Source: Bacteroidales bacterium | GTDB taxonomy: Bacteria > Bacteroidota > Bacteroidia > Bacteroidales > Rikenellaceae | DNA length: 64,000 nucleotides | Reading direction: 5' to 3' | NCBI GenBank assembly: GCA_910574205.1 | Contig: CAJSYJ010000003.1 | Span: 248,001-312,000, forward strand | Shown here: positions 1-9,761 of the stretch, in pieces | Position numbering within the stretch: position 1 is the stretch's first letter | Layout of the letters: every line of letters starts with the position of its first letter | Notes under the pieces: generated by a model | Seen by the model: only the letters and a program-made list of their open reading frames with translations | Databases searched by the model: none | What the model was told of the DNA's origin: nothing | Made by a program: the position numbers and the translations under genes

Positions 1-1206
1 GAGGGCATAGCCGCGCTCGACGGCTCCGACCACCTCTACTCCAAAGCCGGCGAGGCGGGTTACCAGCCCTATTGGGACTCGATGATCTTCGACTACGGCA
101 AGCGCGAGGTGCAGCACTTCCTGCTCTCGAACGTCAAATACTGGCTCGACGAATACCACTTCGACGGCTACCGCTTCGACGGCGTAACGTCGATGCTCTA
201 TCATCATCACGGCTATGTCGACTTCGATTCGCGCGAAAAGTTCTTCGACGAGGGTGTCGACCGCGATGCCGTGGTCTACCTCTCGCTGGCAAACCGTCTG
301 GTGCACGAGTTCCGCCCCGAGGCGGTTACCGTCGCCGAGGACGTGAGCGGCATGCCCGGCATCTGCACCCCCGCCGACGAGGGCGGCATCGGCTTCGACT
401 ACCGTCTGGGCATGGCCATACCCGACTACTGGATCAAGATACTCAAAGACCAGAGCGACGAGGAGTGGAACCTGTGGGAGATGTGGTCGGTCATGACCAA
501 CCGGCTGCCGTCGGTCAGAACGGTCGCCTACGCCGAGTCGCACGATCAGGCGCTCGTGGGCGACAAGACCATCGCCTTCCGACTTATGGACAAGGAGATG
601 TACTACGCCATGGATCGCGCCTCGCAGAGCATCGTCGTCGACCGCGGCATGGCTCTGCACAAGATGATACGCCTGATGACGATCTCAACGGGCGGCGAAG
701 CCTACCTCAACTTCATGGGCAACGAGTTCGGCCACCCCGAGTGGATCGACTTCCCCAGAGAGGGCAACGGCTGGTCGTATGCCCATGCGCGCCGGCAGTG
801 GTCGCTTATGGACGACGAGAATCTGCGATACGCCTTTCTGGCCGGCTTCGACCGCGCCATGCTCGCACTCGTAAAGCGCTTCGGCGTGCTCTCGGACGGC
901 TACCCCTACAACCTGCTCATCGACGAGAAGAACAAGACCATGGTCTTCTCGCACAGCTCTCTGGTATTCGTATTCAACTGGCACCCGACGGCCTCGATCC
1001 CCGACTACGAGATGCCCGTGCCGTGGCCGGGCAAGTATACCCCGCTGCTGTCGACAGACGAGGAGCGGTTCGGCGGGCTGGGGCGCACACGCACCGGCGG
1101 CGAACACTTCTCTATCGACGTCGATAGCGGCGACGGCACGCCGCGCCACACCATACGCATATATAATACGTCGCGAACGGCCGTGGTGCTGGAATACAAA
1201 GGATAA
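1..1206 (+). CDS. glgB: 1,4-alpha-glucan branching enzyme, 3' part
   Basis: This frame is open from the first base of the window, so the gene begins upstream. The protein is the C-terminal two thirds of a GH13 branching enzyme, which cuts alpha-1,4-glucan chains and rejoins them as alpha-1,6 branches during glycogen synthesis. The GH13 catalytic residues are visible: the Asp nucleophile in YRFDGVTSM, the Glu acid/base in TVAEDVSG and the Asp in ESHDQ. The C-terminal beta-sandwich follows. The sequence style (long GVTSMLYHHHG loop, MGNEFGHPEW) is that of the eukaryote-like GH13_8 group common in Bacteroidota rather than the E. coli GlgB group. That subgroup call is from memory of the family. 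Confidence 0.93.
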   Translation, partial: EGIAALDGSDHLYSKAGEAGYQPYWDSMIFDYGKREVQHFLLSNVKYWLDEYHFDGYRFDGVTSMLYHHHGYVDFDSREKFFDEGVDRDAVVYLSLANRLVHEFRPEAVTVAEDVSGMPGICTPADEGGIGFDYRLGMAIPDYWIKILKDQSDEEWNLWEMWSVMTNRLPSVRTVAYAESHDQALVGDKTIAFRLMDKEMYYAMDRASQSIVVDRGMALHKMIRLMTISTGGEAYLNFMGNEFGHPEWIDFPREGNGWSYAHARRQWSLMDDENLRYAFLAGFDRAMLALVKRFGVLSDGYPYNLLIDEKNKTMVFSHSSLVFVFNWHPTASIPDYEMPVPWPGKYTPLLSTDEERFGGLGRTRTGGEHFSIDVDSGDGTPRHTIRIYNTSRTAVVLEYKG

Positions 1207-1229
1207 TAAAACTCTAACCCAATAACGTT

Positions 1230-2366
1230 ATGGCTTTAATAAAATGCCCCGTATGCTCGGGCACCATATCCGACAAAGCCGCAAAGTGTCCCCACTGCGG
1301 CACGCAGTTCGAACAGCGGCCGAAAGCACCCGCTGCGACGGCAGAGCCGGCCGCGGCACCTGCGCAGCAGCAGCCTGCACAGCTCCGGCCTGCACCGGCC
1401 GCGGCACCCGCCCCCGCCGCGAATCGCAACGGCTCGCACGCATGGCTCTACGTTCTGCTCGCGCTGCTGCTGGCCGCAGCGTGCGGTGCAGGCGTCTACT
1501 TCTACAAGAAACACGACAAGGCTGCCGAACGGCCGAGCGCGGCCGACAAGATCGCCGCACTGGTAGACCGATGCGATGACAGCAGCGGCGACGCTTACGG
1601 ATACTGCGAAGAATATTACGTTGAAAACAGCGACGAATACTGTTGCGAGGAGCCTGCGCCGATGCCCTATGGGGAGGTGTGGAGCATGGACGAATATCCG
1701 CAACTCGCCACGCACCGCTACAACGACATCTACACCGTATCGACCCTCAGTCTGACGGGCGATCCGGAATGGATCAAGCCGCTGCTGCCCTTCGGCACCG
1801 GCCGCGCCGCGGTCTTCGCCGATCGCATCTGGCTGCGCGGCACGACGGATTCATCGTCAGACAACAATAAAATAGCACTTCTCGAATACGGCACCCTGCT
1901 CGACGTGGTGTCGGTCGTAAACGACAAATGGGTGCAGGTCGAAGTCGTCACGGGCGAGAACCGGCTGCGCCGCGGATACGTCGCGCAGGAGTTCGTCATC
2001 GACACCGACGCCTTCGCCGTAATGCACCGCCACGTCACGCACGACACGGCCTCACGCAACAGATTCCCGCAGGCCAAGTGGCGCCGTGCGCTCGGGGCGG
2101 CGCTCCGCATGCTCGATGTCGATGCCGACGACGACCGCGTAGTGATAGGACACATGCGCAAATACGACTGCGCACCGCGCCGCTTTGAGGTGTTCCGCCT
2201 CTCGGACCCCGACACGGGCAACGGCGTATATGCCTTGATCGAATTTTTCGACGGCGACGAGGAGTACCGCACGCTGGGCTTCACGGCCGACTACCCCATT
2301 GCCGACATCGCCAACACCTCGCTCGGCGTATACGAAATAAGTTTCATCTGCTCCTCGAACCCCTAA
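1230..2366 (+). CDS. Zinc-ribbon membrane protein with SH3-like C-terminal region
   Basis: A 378-residue protein. It starts with a CPVC...CPHC zinc ribbon (residues 6-23), then an Ala/Pro-rich linker, and one transmembrane helix (about 71-92). After an acidic Cys/Tyr-rich stretch, a beta-rich region near residues 185-255 resembles a bacterial SH3-like domain. The predicted topology is a cytosolic zinc ribbon with the rest outside the inner membrane. It lies 23 bp after the branching enzyme and 3 bp before the L,D-transpeptidase, so it is probably cotranscribed with the latter and may act in envelope sensing or wall binding; that role is inference. No named family is recognised. Confidence 0.8.
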   Translation: MALIKCPVCSGTISDKAAKCPHCGTQFEQRPKAPAATAEPAAAPAQQQPAQLRPAPAAAPAPAANRNGSHAWLYVLLALLLAAACGAGVYFYKKHDKAAERPSAADKIAALVDRCDDSSGDAYGYCEEYYVENSDEYCCEEPAPMPYGEVWSMDEYPQLATHRYNDIYTVSTLSLTGDPEWIKPLLPFGTGRAAVFADRIWLRGTTDSSSDNNKIALLEYGTLLDVVSVVNDKWVQVEVVTGENRLRRGYVAQEFVIDTDAFAVMHRHVTHDTASRNRFPQAKWRRALGAALRMLDVDADDDRVVIGHMRKYDCAPRRFEVFRLSDPDTGNGVYALIEFFDGDEEYRTLGFTADYPIADIANTSLGVYEISFICSSNP

Positions 2367-2369
2367 GCC

Positions 2370-3215
2370 ATGAGACGACTCTATATCCTCGTCGCGGCCG
2401 CCATGACCGTCATCGCGGCATGCGGCAGCTCTTCGCGCGGCACAGCCGCCCAGCCAGAAAGCCCCGGTACCGACAACACCGCCACGGCGGCGGCTCCCGA
2501 AGCTGCCGATCCCCGGACCTCCGACGAGCCGCAGGCCGACGGCGATGCGACGCGTCCGGCACGCATCGTCATATCCAAGCAGAGCATGACCCTCTCGCTC
2601 TACGATGCCGACGATGCGCTCATATGCCGCTTTCCGGTCGCCGTCGGCCGCAACCTCGGCAACAAGCGCCGCCCGGGCGACATGAAGACCCCCGAGGGCG
2701 ACTTTACCGTGCAGCAGATACAGCCGGCCTCGACATGGACCCACGACTTCGGCGACGGCAAGGGCGTCATCGAGGGTTGTTACGGCAACTGGTTCATAAG
2801 GCTCAAAACACCGCCGCACAAAGGCATAGGCATACACGGCACGCACGACCCCGCCTCCATAGGCACGCGCGCCACCGAGGGCTGCATCCGGCTGCGCAAC
2901 GACGATCTCGACAGCCTCAAACCCTTGGTGCGCGTAGGTATGGCAGTACGTATCGACACATCCGAGGCCGACCGCGCCGAGGACAGACGCATAGACAGCA
3001 GAGCGAAGCAGGCGGCAACGGCACCTGCACGCAAGCCGGGCGGCACGTCGGCCTTCGACGACGGCAACGCCGCATGGCACACCGTCGCATCGGGCGACAC
3101 GGCTTCGGCCATAGCCGCACGCTACGGCACCACGCTGAGCCGGCTGCGCGAGCTGAACCCCTCCAAGAGCGACTTCGACCGGCTCTCGCTGGGCGAACAC
3201 ATCAGAGTCCGATGA
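2370..3215 (+). CDS. L,D-transpeptidase lipoprotein with LysM domain
   Basis: A 281-residue lipoprotein. The signal peptide ends in the lipobox VIAAC (Cys18). A YkuD catalytic domain follows, with His156 in GIGIHGTHD and the catalytic Cys172 in TEGCIRLR. A C-terminal LysM domain (WHTVASGDT...LNPSKSDF) closes the protein. YkuD enzymes form 3-3 cross-links in peptidoglycan or attach proteins to it, acting in the periplasm; the LysM should bind glycan. The start follows the upstream stop by only three bases, which suggests translational coupling. The lipoprotein anchor plus LysM would place it between a membrane and the wall. Confidence 0.9.
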   Translation: MRRLYILVAAAMTVIAACGSSSRGTAAQPESPGTDNTATAAAPEAADPRTSDEPQADGDATRPARIVISKQSMTLSLYDADDALICRFPVAVGRNLGNKRRPGDMKTPEGDFTVQQIQPASTWTHDFGDGKGVIEGCYGNWFIRLKTPPHKGIGIHGTHDPASIGTRATEGCIRLRNDDLDSLKPLVRVGMAVRIDTSEADRAEDRRIDSRAKQAATAPARKPGGTSAFDDGNAAWHTVASGDTASAIAARYGTTLSRLRELNPSKSDFDRLSLGEHIRVR

Positions 3216-3216
3216 C

Positions 3217-3248
3217 AAAACGGGCGGACATCGATGATATCCGCCCGT
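3217..3248 (-). terminator. Intrinsic terminator of prfC
   Basis: A perfect 9-bp stem (ACGGGCGGA at 3220-3228 with TCCGCCCGT at 3240-3248) lies just past the prfC stop. On the minus strand it is followed by four U residues (AAAA at 3217-3220 on the plus strand). It may also stop the converging L,D-transpeptidase transcript, though it lacks a U tract in that direction. Confidence 0.75.
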
Positions 3249-3268
3249 CCGTATCTAACCGCTCCGCC

Positions 3269-4852
3269 TCAGAACTCCGAGGTAAAGTGGAACCGTATGT
3301 TCTTGAAATTCTCCTGAGCCAGCGCCAGCGAGTAGCTCGTGTCGGCCAGAAAGACGTCGCGGCCGTGTTTGTCGACGGCCATATTGGTATGCTTGCGGCG
3401 CTTGAAGTCGGCCAGCTCCGCCTGATCGTCGCTCTCGATCCAACATGCCTTATAGATCGAAATAGGCTCCCAGCGGCACTTGGCGCCGTACTCGTGTTCC
3501 AGACGATACTGTATGACTTCGAACTGCAACGCACCCACCGTACCGATTATCCTGCGACCGTTGAGCGACGATGTGAAGAGCTGCGCCACACCCTCGTCCA
3601 TAAGCTGGTCGACGCCTTTGGCCAGCTGCTTGAATTTCATCGGATCGGCATTCTCGATATATCGGAACAGTTCGGGCGAGAACGAGGGTATGCCAGTGAA
3701 TTTCAGCTTCTCGCCCTCGGTAAACGTATCTCCGATCTTGAATGTACCGGTGTCGTGCAGACCCACTATATCGCCCGGAAAGGCCTCGTCTATGATCGAT
3801 TTCTTCTCGGCCATGAACGCCGTGGGCGACGAAAACTTCAACTGCTTGCCGCTGCGCACATGCAGGTAGTTTCTGTTGCGCTCGAACCTTCCGGAGCATA
3901 TCTTCATGAATGCTATGCGGTCGCGGTGGTTGGGGTCCATGTTGGCGTGTATCTTGAAGACGAAGCCCGTCATCTTCTCCTCCGACGGATCGACCTCGCG
4001 CGTCTGCGTGGTCGACTTGCGCGGCCACGGGGCTATGCGTATGAAGCATTCGAGCAGCTCTCTCACGCCGAAATTGTTGACCGCCGAGCCGAAGAATACG
4101 GGAGCCACCTCGCCCGCCAGATAGGCCTCGCGGTCGAATGCGTCGTAAACGCCCTCGACCAGCTCCACGTCGTCGCGCAGCTTGGCTGCGAACTTGCCGC
4201 CGATATACTCGTCGAGCAGCTCCGACGACAGGTCGTCGATCTCGACGGTCGACGCATCGGCCGTCTGCCTCTGGTCGCTGGTAAACAGCGACAGGTTTTG
4301 TTCGTATATATTGTATACGCCGCGGAACGTCTCGCCGCTCGATATCGGAAAGGCCAGCGGCCGCACCTTGATCTGCAACTCGCGCTCCACCTCGTCGAGC
4401 AGATCGAACGGATCCTTGCACGGGCGGTCGAGCTTGTTGATGAAGACCATTACCGGCGTGCGGCGCATGCGGCAGACGTTCATCAGCTTGCGCGTCTGCG
4501 TCTCGACGCCCTTGGCGCCGTCGATGACTATTATGACCGAGTCGACGGCAGTCAACGTGCGGTAGGTATCCTCGGCGAAGTCCTCGTGGCCGGGCGTGTC
4601 GAGGATGTTGATCTTCACGTCGCGGTACTCGAAGCCCATGACCGACGTGGCCACCGAGATGCCTCGCTGACGCTCTATCTCCATGAAGTCCGACGTGGCG
4701 CCCTTCTTTATCTTGTTGCTCTTCACGGCACCCGCCACATGTATTGCGCCGCCGAAGAGCAGCAGTTTCTCGGTAAGGGTCGTCTTACCGGCATCGGGGT
4801 GCGATATGATGGCGAAGGTTCTGCGTCGCCGTATCTGGTCGATTAAAGCCAT
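3269..4852 (-). CDS. prfC: Peptide chain release factor 3
   Basis: A 527-residue translational GTPase, the normal length for RF3. RF3 uses GTP to recycle RF1 and RF2 from the ribosome after peptide release. The G1 loop HPDAGKTT (residues 18-25), the switch [10 protein letters not shown] and the NKLD guanine-specificity motif are intact. The N-terminal [20 protein letters not shown] block is typical of RF3 and separates it from EF-G. It is transcribed alone, with a promoter at 4884-4914 and a terminator right after the stop. Confidence 0.96.
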   Translation of the reverse strand: MALIDQIRRRRTFAIISHPDAGKTTLTEKLLLFGGAIHVAGAVKSNKIKKGATSDFMEIERQRGISVATSVMGFEYRDVKINILDTPGHEDFAEDTYRTLTAVDSVIIVIDGAKGVETQTRKLMNVCRMRRTPVMVFINKLDRPCKDPFDLLDEVERELQIKVRPLAFPISSGETFRGVYNIYEQNLSLFTSDQRQTADASTVEIDDLSSELLDEYIGGKFAAKLRDDVELVEGVYDAFDREAYLAGEVAPVFFGSAVNNFGVRELLECFIRIAPWPRKSTTQTREVDPSEEKMTGFVFKIHANMDPNHRDRIAFMKICSGRFERNRNYLHVRSGKQLKFSSPTAFMAEKKSIIDEAFPGDIVGLHDTGTFKIGDTFTEGEKLKFTGIPSFSPELFRYIENADPMKFKQLAKGVDQLMDEGVAQLFTSSLNGRRIIGTVGALQFEVIQYRLEHEYGAKCRWEPISIYKACWIESDDQAELADFKRRKHTNMAVDKHGRDVFLADTSYSLALAQENFKNIRFHFTSEF

Positions 4853-4883
4853 TTGACAAACATTTTGAATTGATTCCGAGCGG

Positions 4884-4914
4884 CAAAAATACTAAAATTT
4901 TCCATGCCGCGAAA
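4884..4914 (-). promoter_or_regulatory. Bacteroidetes-type promoter of prfC
   Basis: On the minus strand a TATTTTTG -7 element (4884-4891) is preceded by TTTC at a spacing of 19 nt. This matches the TTTG/TAnnTTTG consensus with one mismatch in the -33 box. It lies about 30 nt upstream of the prfC start. Confidence 0.6.
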
Positions 4915-4956
4915 CAGAGCTCGGCGGCAGAGAGAACATTTCTCGGATTTTTTTCG

Positions 4957-4964
4957 TATATTCG
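4957..4964 (+). promoter_or_regulatory. Possible -7 element of the glycosyltransferase operon
   Basis: TATATTCG differs from TAnnTTTG at one base and lies 26 nt before the ATG at 4991. It supports 4991 as the start, because longer in-frame starts from 4904 would lie upstream of the promoter. No good -33 box was found. Confidence 0.4.
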
Positions 4965-4990
4965 CCCGATTATTATCCTTCGAAACTATT

Positions 4991-6148
4991 ATGCAGTTCT
5001 TCACGACGGTCATCGAGTACTATCAATGGCAGGGGCTTGCGCTTCTGCTTGCGATCGTCATACTGTTTTGCGTACAGTTCTATTACTACGGCATAGCCTA
5101 CCGGCGCATCTGCCGCTACCGCCTTACGCGGACGCTCAAACAGCGCCGCAACCGCCCGCCCGTATCGGTGGTCGTGGCGCTCTACGGCGAAAACCGCGAC
5201 TTCATCGACGAGCGCCTGCCGCGGCTATTCGAACAAGACTACCACGACTACGAGATAGTGGTCGTATACGTAGGCTCCGACTGCGAGTTCTACGAGGATC
5301 TGAGGATGATGTCGGTACGTTTCGAGAACCTCTCCACCACGCAGATCAAGGCCGACTCGCGCTTTCCGATATCGATCAAAATGGCGCTCAATCTCGGCAT
5401 CAAGCTCGCCCACAACGACTGTCTGCTGTTCACTACGCCCGACGCCATGCCGCGCGACAACGAGTGGATAACATATATGGCCTGCGGCTTCGAGCGCGCG
5501 CAGGTCGTGCTGGCATACTCGTCGCTCACGCGCCGCGGCCGACGCATATACGACTACCTCACGCGCATGGTCGAGTTCCACTCGGCCGAGGAGTGGCTGT
5601 CGGCAGCCGTAGCAGGACGCCCCTATCGCGCCTCGCACGTCAACTTCGGCTTCACGCGCAAGGTATACGACTCGGCACGCGGCTTCGACCACCTCAACAT
5701 GAACATCGGCCACAACGACCTGTTCATCGAACATGTCACGCGCTCGCGCCGCGCCGCAGTCATACTATCGCCCCATGCCGCCGTCGACGAGACCCGCTGG
5801 GGCGGCTGGCACTGGTGGTGGAAACGCATGCGCTACTACGGCTCGGCCTACGCTCTGTACCCGCGCTCCGCACGCAACTTTTCGGAGTGGGAGTCGGGCA
5901 GCCGACTGCTCTTCTTCGCCGCCGTGGCAACGTCCCTCGCCGTACTACCCTACGAGTTGAAGATAGCCGCCGCCGTGCTGCTCGCGGTGCGTTACGCCAT
6001 CGTGTGGAACACGACGCGGCAGGTGGCCAGACGCATAGGCGAGCGCGGCATACTGACCATGCTGTGGCTCTACGACACGGCAGGTCTGGTGCTGCACTAT
6101 GCCGTCAGAGTGTCGCTGCTGCGTAAAGATCCCGACGTATGGAGATAG
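4991..6148 (+). CDS. Membrane-anchored family 2 glycosyltransferase
   Basis: A 385-residue protein with an N-terminal transmembrane helix (about residues 12-35), a GT-A domain beginning PVSVVVALYGEN, and hydrophobic segments near the C-terminus. The usual DxD position is replaced by TTPDAMP after a long beta strand, which is within the range seen in GT2 enzymes. The acceptor and sugar are unknown; surface polysaccharide is a reasonable guess. An in-frame codon at 4904 would give a 29-residue basic extension upstream of the likely promoter, so 4991 is preferred. The 3' end overlaps the sigma factor gene by 10 bp. Confidence 0.82.
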   Translation: MQFFTTVIEYYQWQGLALLLAIVILFCVQFYYYGIAYRRICRYRLTRTLKQRRNRPPVSVVVALYGENRDFIDERLPRLFEQDYHDYEIVVVYVGSDCEFYEDLRMMSVRFENLSTTQIKADSRFPISIKMALNLGIKLAHNDCLLFTTPDAMPRDNEWITYMACGFERAQVVLAYSSLTRRGRRIYDYLTRMVEFHSAEEWLSAAVAGRPYRASHVNFGFTRKVYDSARGFDHLNMNIGHNDLFIEHVTRSRRAAVILSPHAAVDETRWGGWHWWWKRMRYYGSAYALYPRSARNFSEWESGSRLLFFAAVATSLAVLPYELKIAAAVLLAVRYAIVWNTTRQVARRIGERGILTMLWLYDTAGLVLHYAVRVSLLRKDPDVWR

Positions 6149-6699
6149 ACGACTACATAGTAGCCGACGACGCGCAGCTGGCAGCACTGGTGCTGCAAGG
6201 CGATCAGGCAGCCTTCGGATATCTGTTCGACCGCTACCGCGAGGCGATATACCGGCTGTTCGTGCAGCGTACGGGCGATAAGAGCGACGCCGACGATCTG
6301 TTGCAGGAGACTTTCATCAAGGTCTACATGAACATCGACCGCTACTCGCCCGACTACACCTTCGGGCAGTGGGTATACACCATAGCGCGCAATACGCTGA
6401 TCGACTACCTGCGCCGCCGCTCCGACGACGTATCGATCGACGAGAGATTCCTCTCGCCCGTATCGCCCGGCCCCACGCCCGAGGAGAGCGTCATCGACGC
6501 GCAGCGCCGCACGCAATTCGAGGCCGGATTGTCGCGCCTGACGCCCGCCTACCGGCAGTTGATCGTCATGCGCTTTATAGAGGAGCGTTCATACGAGGAG
6601 ATCGCCGAGAGCCTCGGCCGCGGTATGAATACCATAAAGACCCAGATACGTCGCGCCAAGGAGGCCATGTGCCGCCTGATTGTCGAACACGAAGAATGA
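6139..6699 (+). CDS. ECF-type RNA polymerase sigma factor
   Basis: A 186-residue sigma-70 family protein. Region 2 (GDQAAFGYLFDRY ... DADDLLQETFIKVY) and region 4 (SYEEIAESLGRGMNTIKTQIRRAKEAM) are clear, joined by a short linker, as in ECF sigma factors. It overlaps the glycosyltransferase end by 10 bp and is followed by rsmG 7 bp later. No anti-sigma factor gene is adjacent, which is unusual for typical SusC/SusD-linked ECF factors. This one is more like the stand-alone RpoE-like sigma found in Bacteroidota core genomes. Target genes cannot be read from the sequence. Confidence 0.9.
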   Translation: MEIDDYIVADDAQLAALVLQGDQAAFGYLFDRYREAIYRLFVQRTGDKSDADDLLQETFIKVYMNIDRYSPDYTFGQWVYTIARNTLIDYLRRRSDDVSIDERFLSPVSPGPTPEESVIDAQRRTQFEAGLSRLTPAYRQLIVMRFIEERSYEEIAESLGRGMNTIKTQIRRAKEAMCRLIVEHEE

Positions 6700-6706
6700 A
6701 AACACC

Positions 6707-7333
6707 ATGGAGTTAATCGAAAAATATTTTCCCGGCCTCGACGACTCGCAGCGCGAGCGGTTCCGCCTGCTGAAAGATGCCTACACCGAATGGAACGCAC
6801 GCATCAACGTCATCTCGCGCAAGGACATCGACTCGCTCTACCTCAAACACGTGCTCCACTCGCTGGCCATAGCGCGCGTCTGCCGCTTCGACGAACAGGC
6901 CGAGGTGCTCGACGTGGGGTGCGGCGGAGGTTTCCCGAGCGTACCGCTGGCCATAATGTTTCCCCGGGTGCGGTTCACGTCGGTGGATTCGATCGGCAAG
7001 AAGATAACCGTGCTCAAAGAGGTGTGCCGCGCCGCCGGCATCGATAACATCGACGCCCGCAACGCCCGGGTCGAGAGCATCGCCGGACGCTTCGACTATG
7101 CGGTCTCGCGCGCCGTGACCGACATGTCGACCTTCGCCGGCTGGGTTTGGCCCAAGCTGCGCCGGGGCCGTCGCGGCGATCTCGACAACGGCATACTCTA
7201 TCTGAAAGGCGGCGACCTTACCGAGGAGATGCTGCGCACGCGCCGCACATGGCACCAATACGACATTTCGGACTACTTCGACGAAGAGTTCTTCTCGACC
7301 AAAAAGGTGGTCTATATCCCCTTTACCGAATAG
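6707..7333 (+). CDS. rsmG: 16S rRNA (guanine-527-N7)-methyltransferase
   Basis: A 208-residue class I methyltransferase. The N-terminal helix block (FPGLDDSQRERF...YTEWNARINVISRKD...HVLHSLAI) and the SAM loop VLDVGCGGGFPSVPLAI identify RsmG, which methylates G527 of 16S rRNA. The ATG at 6707 gives the usual N-terminus; a TTG in frame at 6680 would overlap the sigma gene and is less likely. It is probably the last gene of the glycosyltransferase-sigma-rsmG unit. Confidence 0.94.
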   Translation: MELIEKYFPGLDDSQRERFRLLKDAYTEWNARINVISRKDIDSLYLKHVLHSLAIARVCRFDEQAEVLDVGCGGGFPSVPLAIMFPRVRFTSVDSIGKKITVLKEVCRAAGIDNIDARNARVESIAGRFDYAVSRAVTDMSTFAGWVWPKLRRGRRGDLDNGILYLKGGDLTEEMLRTRRTWHQYDISDYFDEEFFSTKKVVYIPFTE

Positions 7334-7818
7334 CCCGCCGCAGCATCGCGGCGCATGACGGAGCCTTGCGGAGGCTTTCGCCCCGGCAATAAGGCCGACA
7401 GGCCGCCTCGTCAGCTGCATCTGAGAATGTTAACGCCGTCGCCGCATCTGTCCCGTCGGTTGGCACGGGTTACGAAACACAGCAAAAAAAGATCATTAAA
7501 TAGCATAAAACGATCATATTCTCATCGAATATCGATCGTTTCGAATTTATTTCTTATCTTTATCGGTCATTACGGAGATTAGCCCGCCGGCGGCTCGTGG
7601 TACGGCTGCAACGGGCATCCTCCGAAAGTGCGTTGAATGACGGAAAACGACATCCGGCAGAGGTACTAAGCAAAAGTAGGTCAAAAAAAGTTTGCCGCCT
7701 CTGTCGGTGTCGTTATCATTTGTTCTTCGGCGCTCGCGTCGGCTTCGATTCCGTCGGTCGGTACCGCCACTACCGCATAAACCGTTCCAAATATCCGTCA
7801 TGCGGCCGTACGCCGAGG
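7334..7818. other. Intergenic region between converging rsmG and katA
   Basis: A 485-bp gap with no convincing gene. The first 130 bp are GC-rich and imperfectly palindromic; the middle (about 7490-7580) is AT-rich and includes TATCTTTA, which resembles a -7 element but has no gene behind it. No clear terminator hairpin with a U tract was seen for either gene. Confidence 0.5.
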
Positions 7819-9342
7819 CTATCGTTCAGCCCCGGCCCCGACACGCTCGCGGCACCGGTCGCGCTCGGCAGGATCCGAAGCCGACAGCGCCTGCTGCAAG
7901 TCTATGCCCAGCGCCTCGGCCACGCCCTCGCCGTAGGCGGGATCGGCACGGTAGCAGTTGCGCACGTGGCGCTGCTTGATAAAGAGCTTGCAGTCGCCCA
8001 TTGCCCGCGCCGTATTGCCGCACGTGGCCTCCTTGTCCTGGTCCGACATAAGGCGCCACAGCTTGCCCGGCTGAGTATAGTAATCGTCATCGTAGGCACG
8101 TTCGTCATAGGCATAAGCATCGCCCGTGAGCGGCAGCGCCGGCTCCTTCATCGAGGGCGTGTCGCGCCACTCCCCGAAGCTGTTGGGCTCGTATGATACG
8201 ACACGGCCGTAGTTGTCGTCGGTGCGCATCTGTCCGTCGCGATGATACGAATGGAACGGGCAGCGCGGTCGGTTGACAGGTATGAGATTGTGGTTGACGC
8301 CGAGACGGTAGCGCTGGGCATCGCCGTAAGAGAACAGCCTGCCCTGCAACATCTTGTCGGGCGAGAAGCCAATGCCGTCGACTATATTGAGCGGATTGAA
8401 CGCCGCCTGCTCGACCTCGGCGAAGAAGTTCTCGGGGTTGCGGTTGAGCTCCAATATACCCACGTCGTGAAGCGGGAAATCGCCGTGATACCACACCTTC
8501 GTCAGATCGAACGGATTGATATGGTAGCGCATGGCCTCCTCTTCGGACATAACCTGAATCTGCATCTTCCAGCGAGGGAAGTCGCCCCTCTCGATAGCCT
8601 CGAACAGATCGCGCTGGTTCGACTCGCGGTCCTTGGCGATGACCGCTTCGGCCTCGGCGTCGGTCAGGTTCTTTATGCCCTGCATTGTGCGGAAGTGGAA
8701 CTTGACCCATGTGCGGCGGTTGTCGCTATCGAAGAAGCTGTAAGTGTGGCTGCCGAAGCCGTGCATGTGGCGGAACGAGGCGGGTATGCCGCGCGGCGAC
8801 ATGGTAATCGTTACCTGATGCAGCGCCTCGGGCAGCAGCGTCCAGAAGTCCCAGTTGTTGTCGACGCTGCGCATGCCCGTGCGCGGATCGCGCTTTATGG
8901 CATGGTTCAGATCGGGAAACTTCAACGGGTCGCGCATGAAGAATACCGGAGTATTGTTGCCCACCAGATCCCAGTTGCCCTCGTCGGTGTAGTACTTCAT
9001 CGCGAAGCCGCGAATGTCGCGCTCGGCGTCGGCCGCACCCCTCTCGCCGGCCACCGTCGAGAAACGCACGAAGCACGGCGTCTGCTTGCCCACCTCGGCG
9101 AATATCGAGGCACGCGTCCAGCGCGTGATGTCGTGCGTGACGGTAAAGGTGCCGTATGCGCCCGAGCCTTTGGCGTGCATGCGCCTCTCGGGAATCACCT
9201 CGCGGTCGAAATGCCCTATCTTCTCCATGTACCACGGATCCTGCATCAACACGGGACCCGGCCGCCCGGCGGTCTGGATATTCTGGTTGTCGGCGATCGG
9301 ACGGCCGTTCTCGGCCGTAAGTCTTTTCTTGTTCTTGTCCAT
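7819..9342 (-). CDS. katA: Monofunctional haem catalase
   Basis: A 507-residue clade 3-type catalase that breaks down hydrogen peroxide in the cytosol. The distal His56 is in [10 protein letters not shown], the conserved Asn in [11 protein letters not shown], and the proximal haem ligand Tyr in [11 protein letters not shown]. Length and order match small-subunit catalases such as Bacteroides KatB. The ATG at 9342 begins [15 protein letters not shown], which is the typical N-terminus; a TTG 11 codons upstream lies in the promoter region. Two ATAG half-sites just upstream suggest OxyR-type control (see that entry). Confidence 0.96.
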   Translation of the reverse strand: MDKNKKRLTAENGRPIADNQNIQTAGRPGPVLMQDPWYMEKIGHFDREVIPERRMHAKGSGAYGTFTVTHDITRWTRASIFAEVGKQTPCFVRFSTVAGERGAADAERDIRGFAMKYYTDEGNWDLVGNNTPVFFMRDPLKFPDLNHAIKRDPRTGMRSVDNNWDFWTLLPEALHQVTITMSPRGIPASFRHMHGFGSHTYSFFDSDNRRTWVKFHFRTMQGIKNLTDAEAEAVIAKDRESNQRDLFEAIERGDFPRWKMQIQVMSEEEAMRYHINPFDLTKVWYHGDFPLHDVGILELNRNPENFFAEVEQAAFNPLNIVDGIGFSPDKMLQGRLFSYGDAQRYRLGVNHNLIPVNRPRCPFHSYHRDGQMRTDDNYGRVVSYEPNSFGEWRDTPSMKEPALPLTGDAYAYDERAYDDDYYTQPGKLWRLMSDQDKEATCGNTARAMGDCKLFIKQRHVRNCYRADPAYGEGVAEALGIDLQQALSASDPAERDRCRERVGAGAER

Positions 9343-9375
9343 AGCAATCGATTTTATTGCAACGGACAAATCCAA

Positions 9376-9761
9376 AATAGTGCCACAACCTCCTTAATCT
9401 ATCGTTCGTGCAGCCTGAACTATCTGAAATATGTCCGGCATAAAACCGTCGCAATAACTCGATTCGACGAATGGTATTCTTTGCCGGCACAAATCCGCAA
9501 ACAATATATTGCATTATAGTCAAAGTTTTTTTAGCATTAGCCGCCACATTCAAATTATTTTATGTACTTTTGGTATATTATCGTTGTTCACAACGATGAT
9601 ACGTTTTTACGAGAGGCAGGCGGCATTCATTCCTTTTCTATGCCATTGATTATCGGAAGCAATGCTCCTTCTCAATATTCGATTATAAGTATCGAAGACA
9701 TTAGAACAGGCTATTCTGCGAATGTAGGATACCTTAAACGGATAAACAATTTATTCGAATT
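9376..9761. other. Divergent intergenic region upstream of katA and the 9762 lipoprotein
   Basis: AT-rich. A plus-strand TACTTTTG at 9565-9572 could be the -7 element of the downstream lipoprotein gene, followed by a perfect 8-bp inverted repeat (ATCGTTGT at 9580-9587, ACAACGAT at 9590-9597) in the presumed leader. A 69-codon open frame here has no coding character. Confidence 0.4.
9389..9423 (-). promoter_or_regulatory. Possible OxyR-type site upstream of katA
   Basis: On the minus strand, ATAG occurs twice with a 21-nt offset (plus-strand CTAT at 9399-9402 and 9420-9423). This is the spacing of the two ATAG half-sites in the classical OxyR motif. The matching CTAT halves are only partly conserved. 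It lies about 50-80 nt before the katA start, where an activator would bind. Confidence 0.3.

Noticed and set aside
2420..4846. Very long opposite-strand open frames, for example 808 codons over the L,D-transpeptidase and prfC
   Set aside because: High GC leaves few stops in shadow frames; the proteins on the other strand have clear family motifs and these do not.
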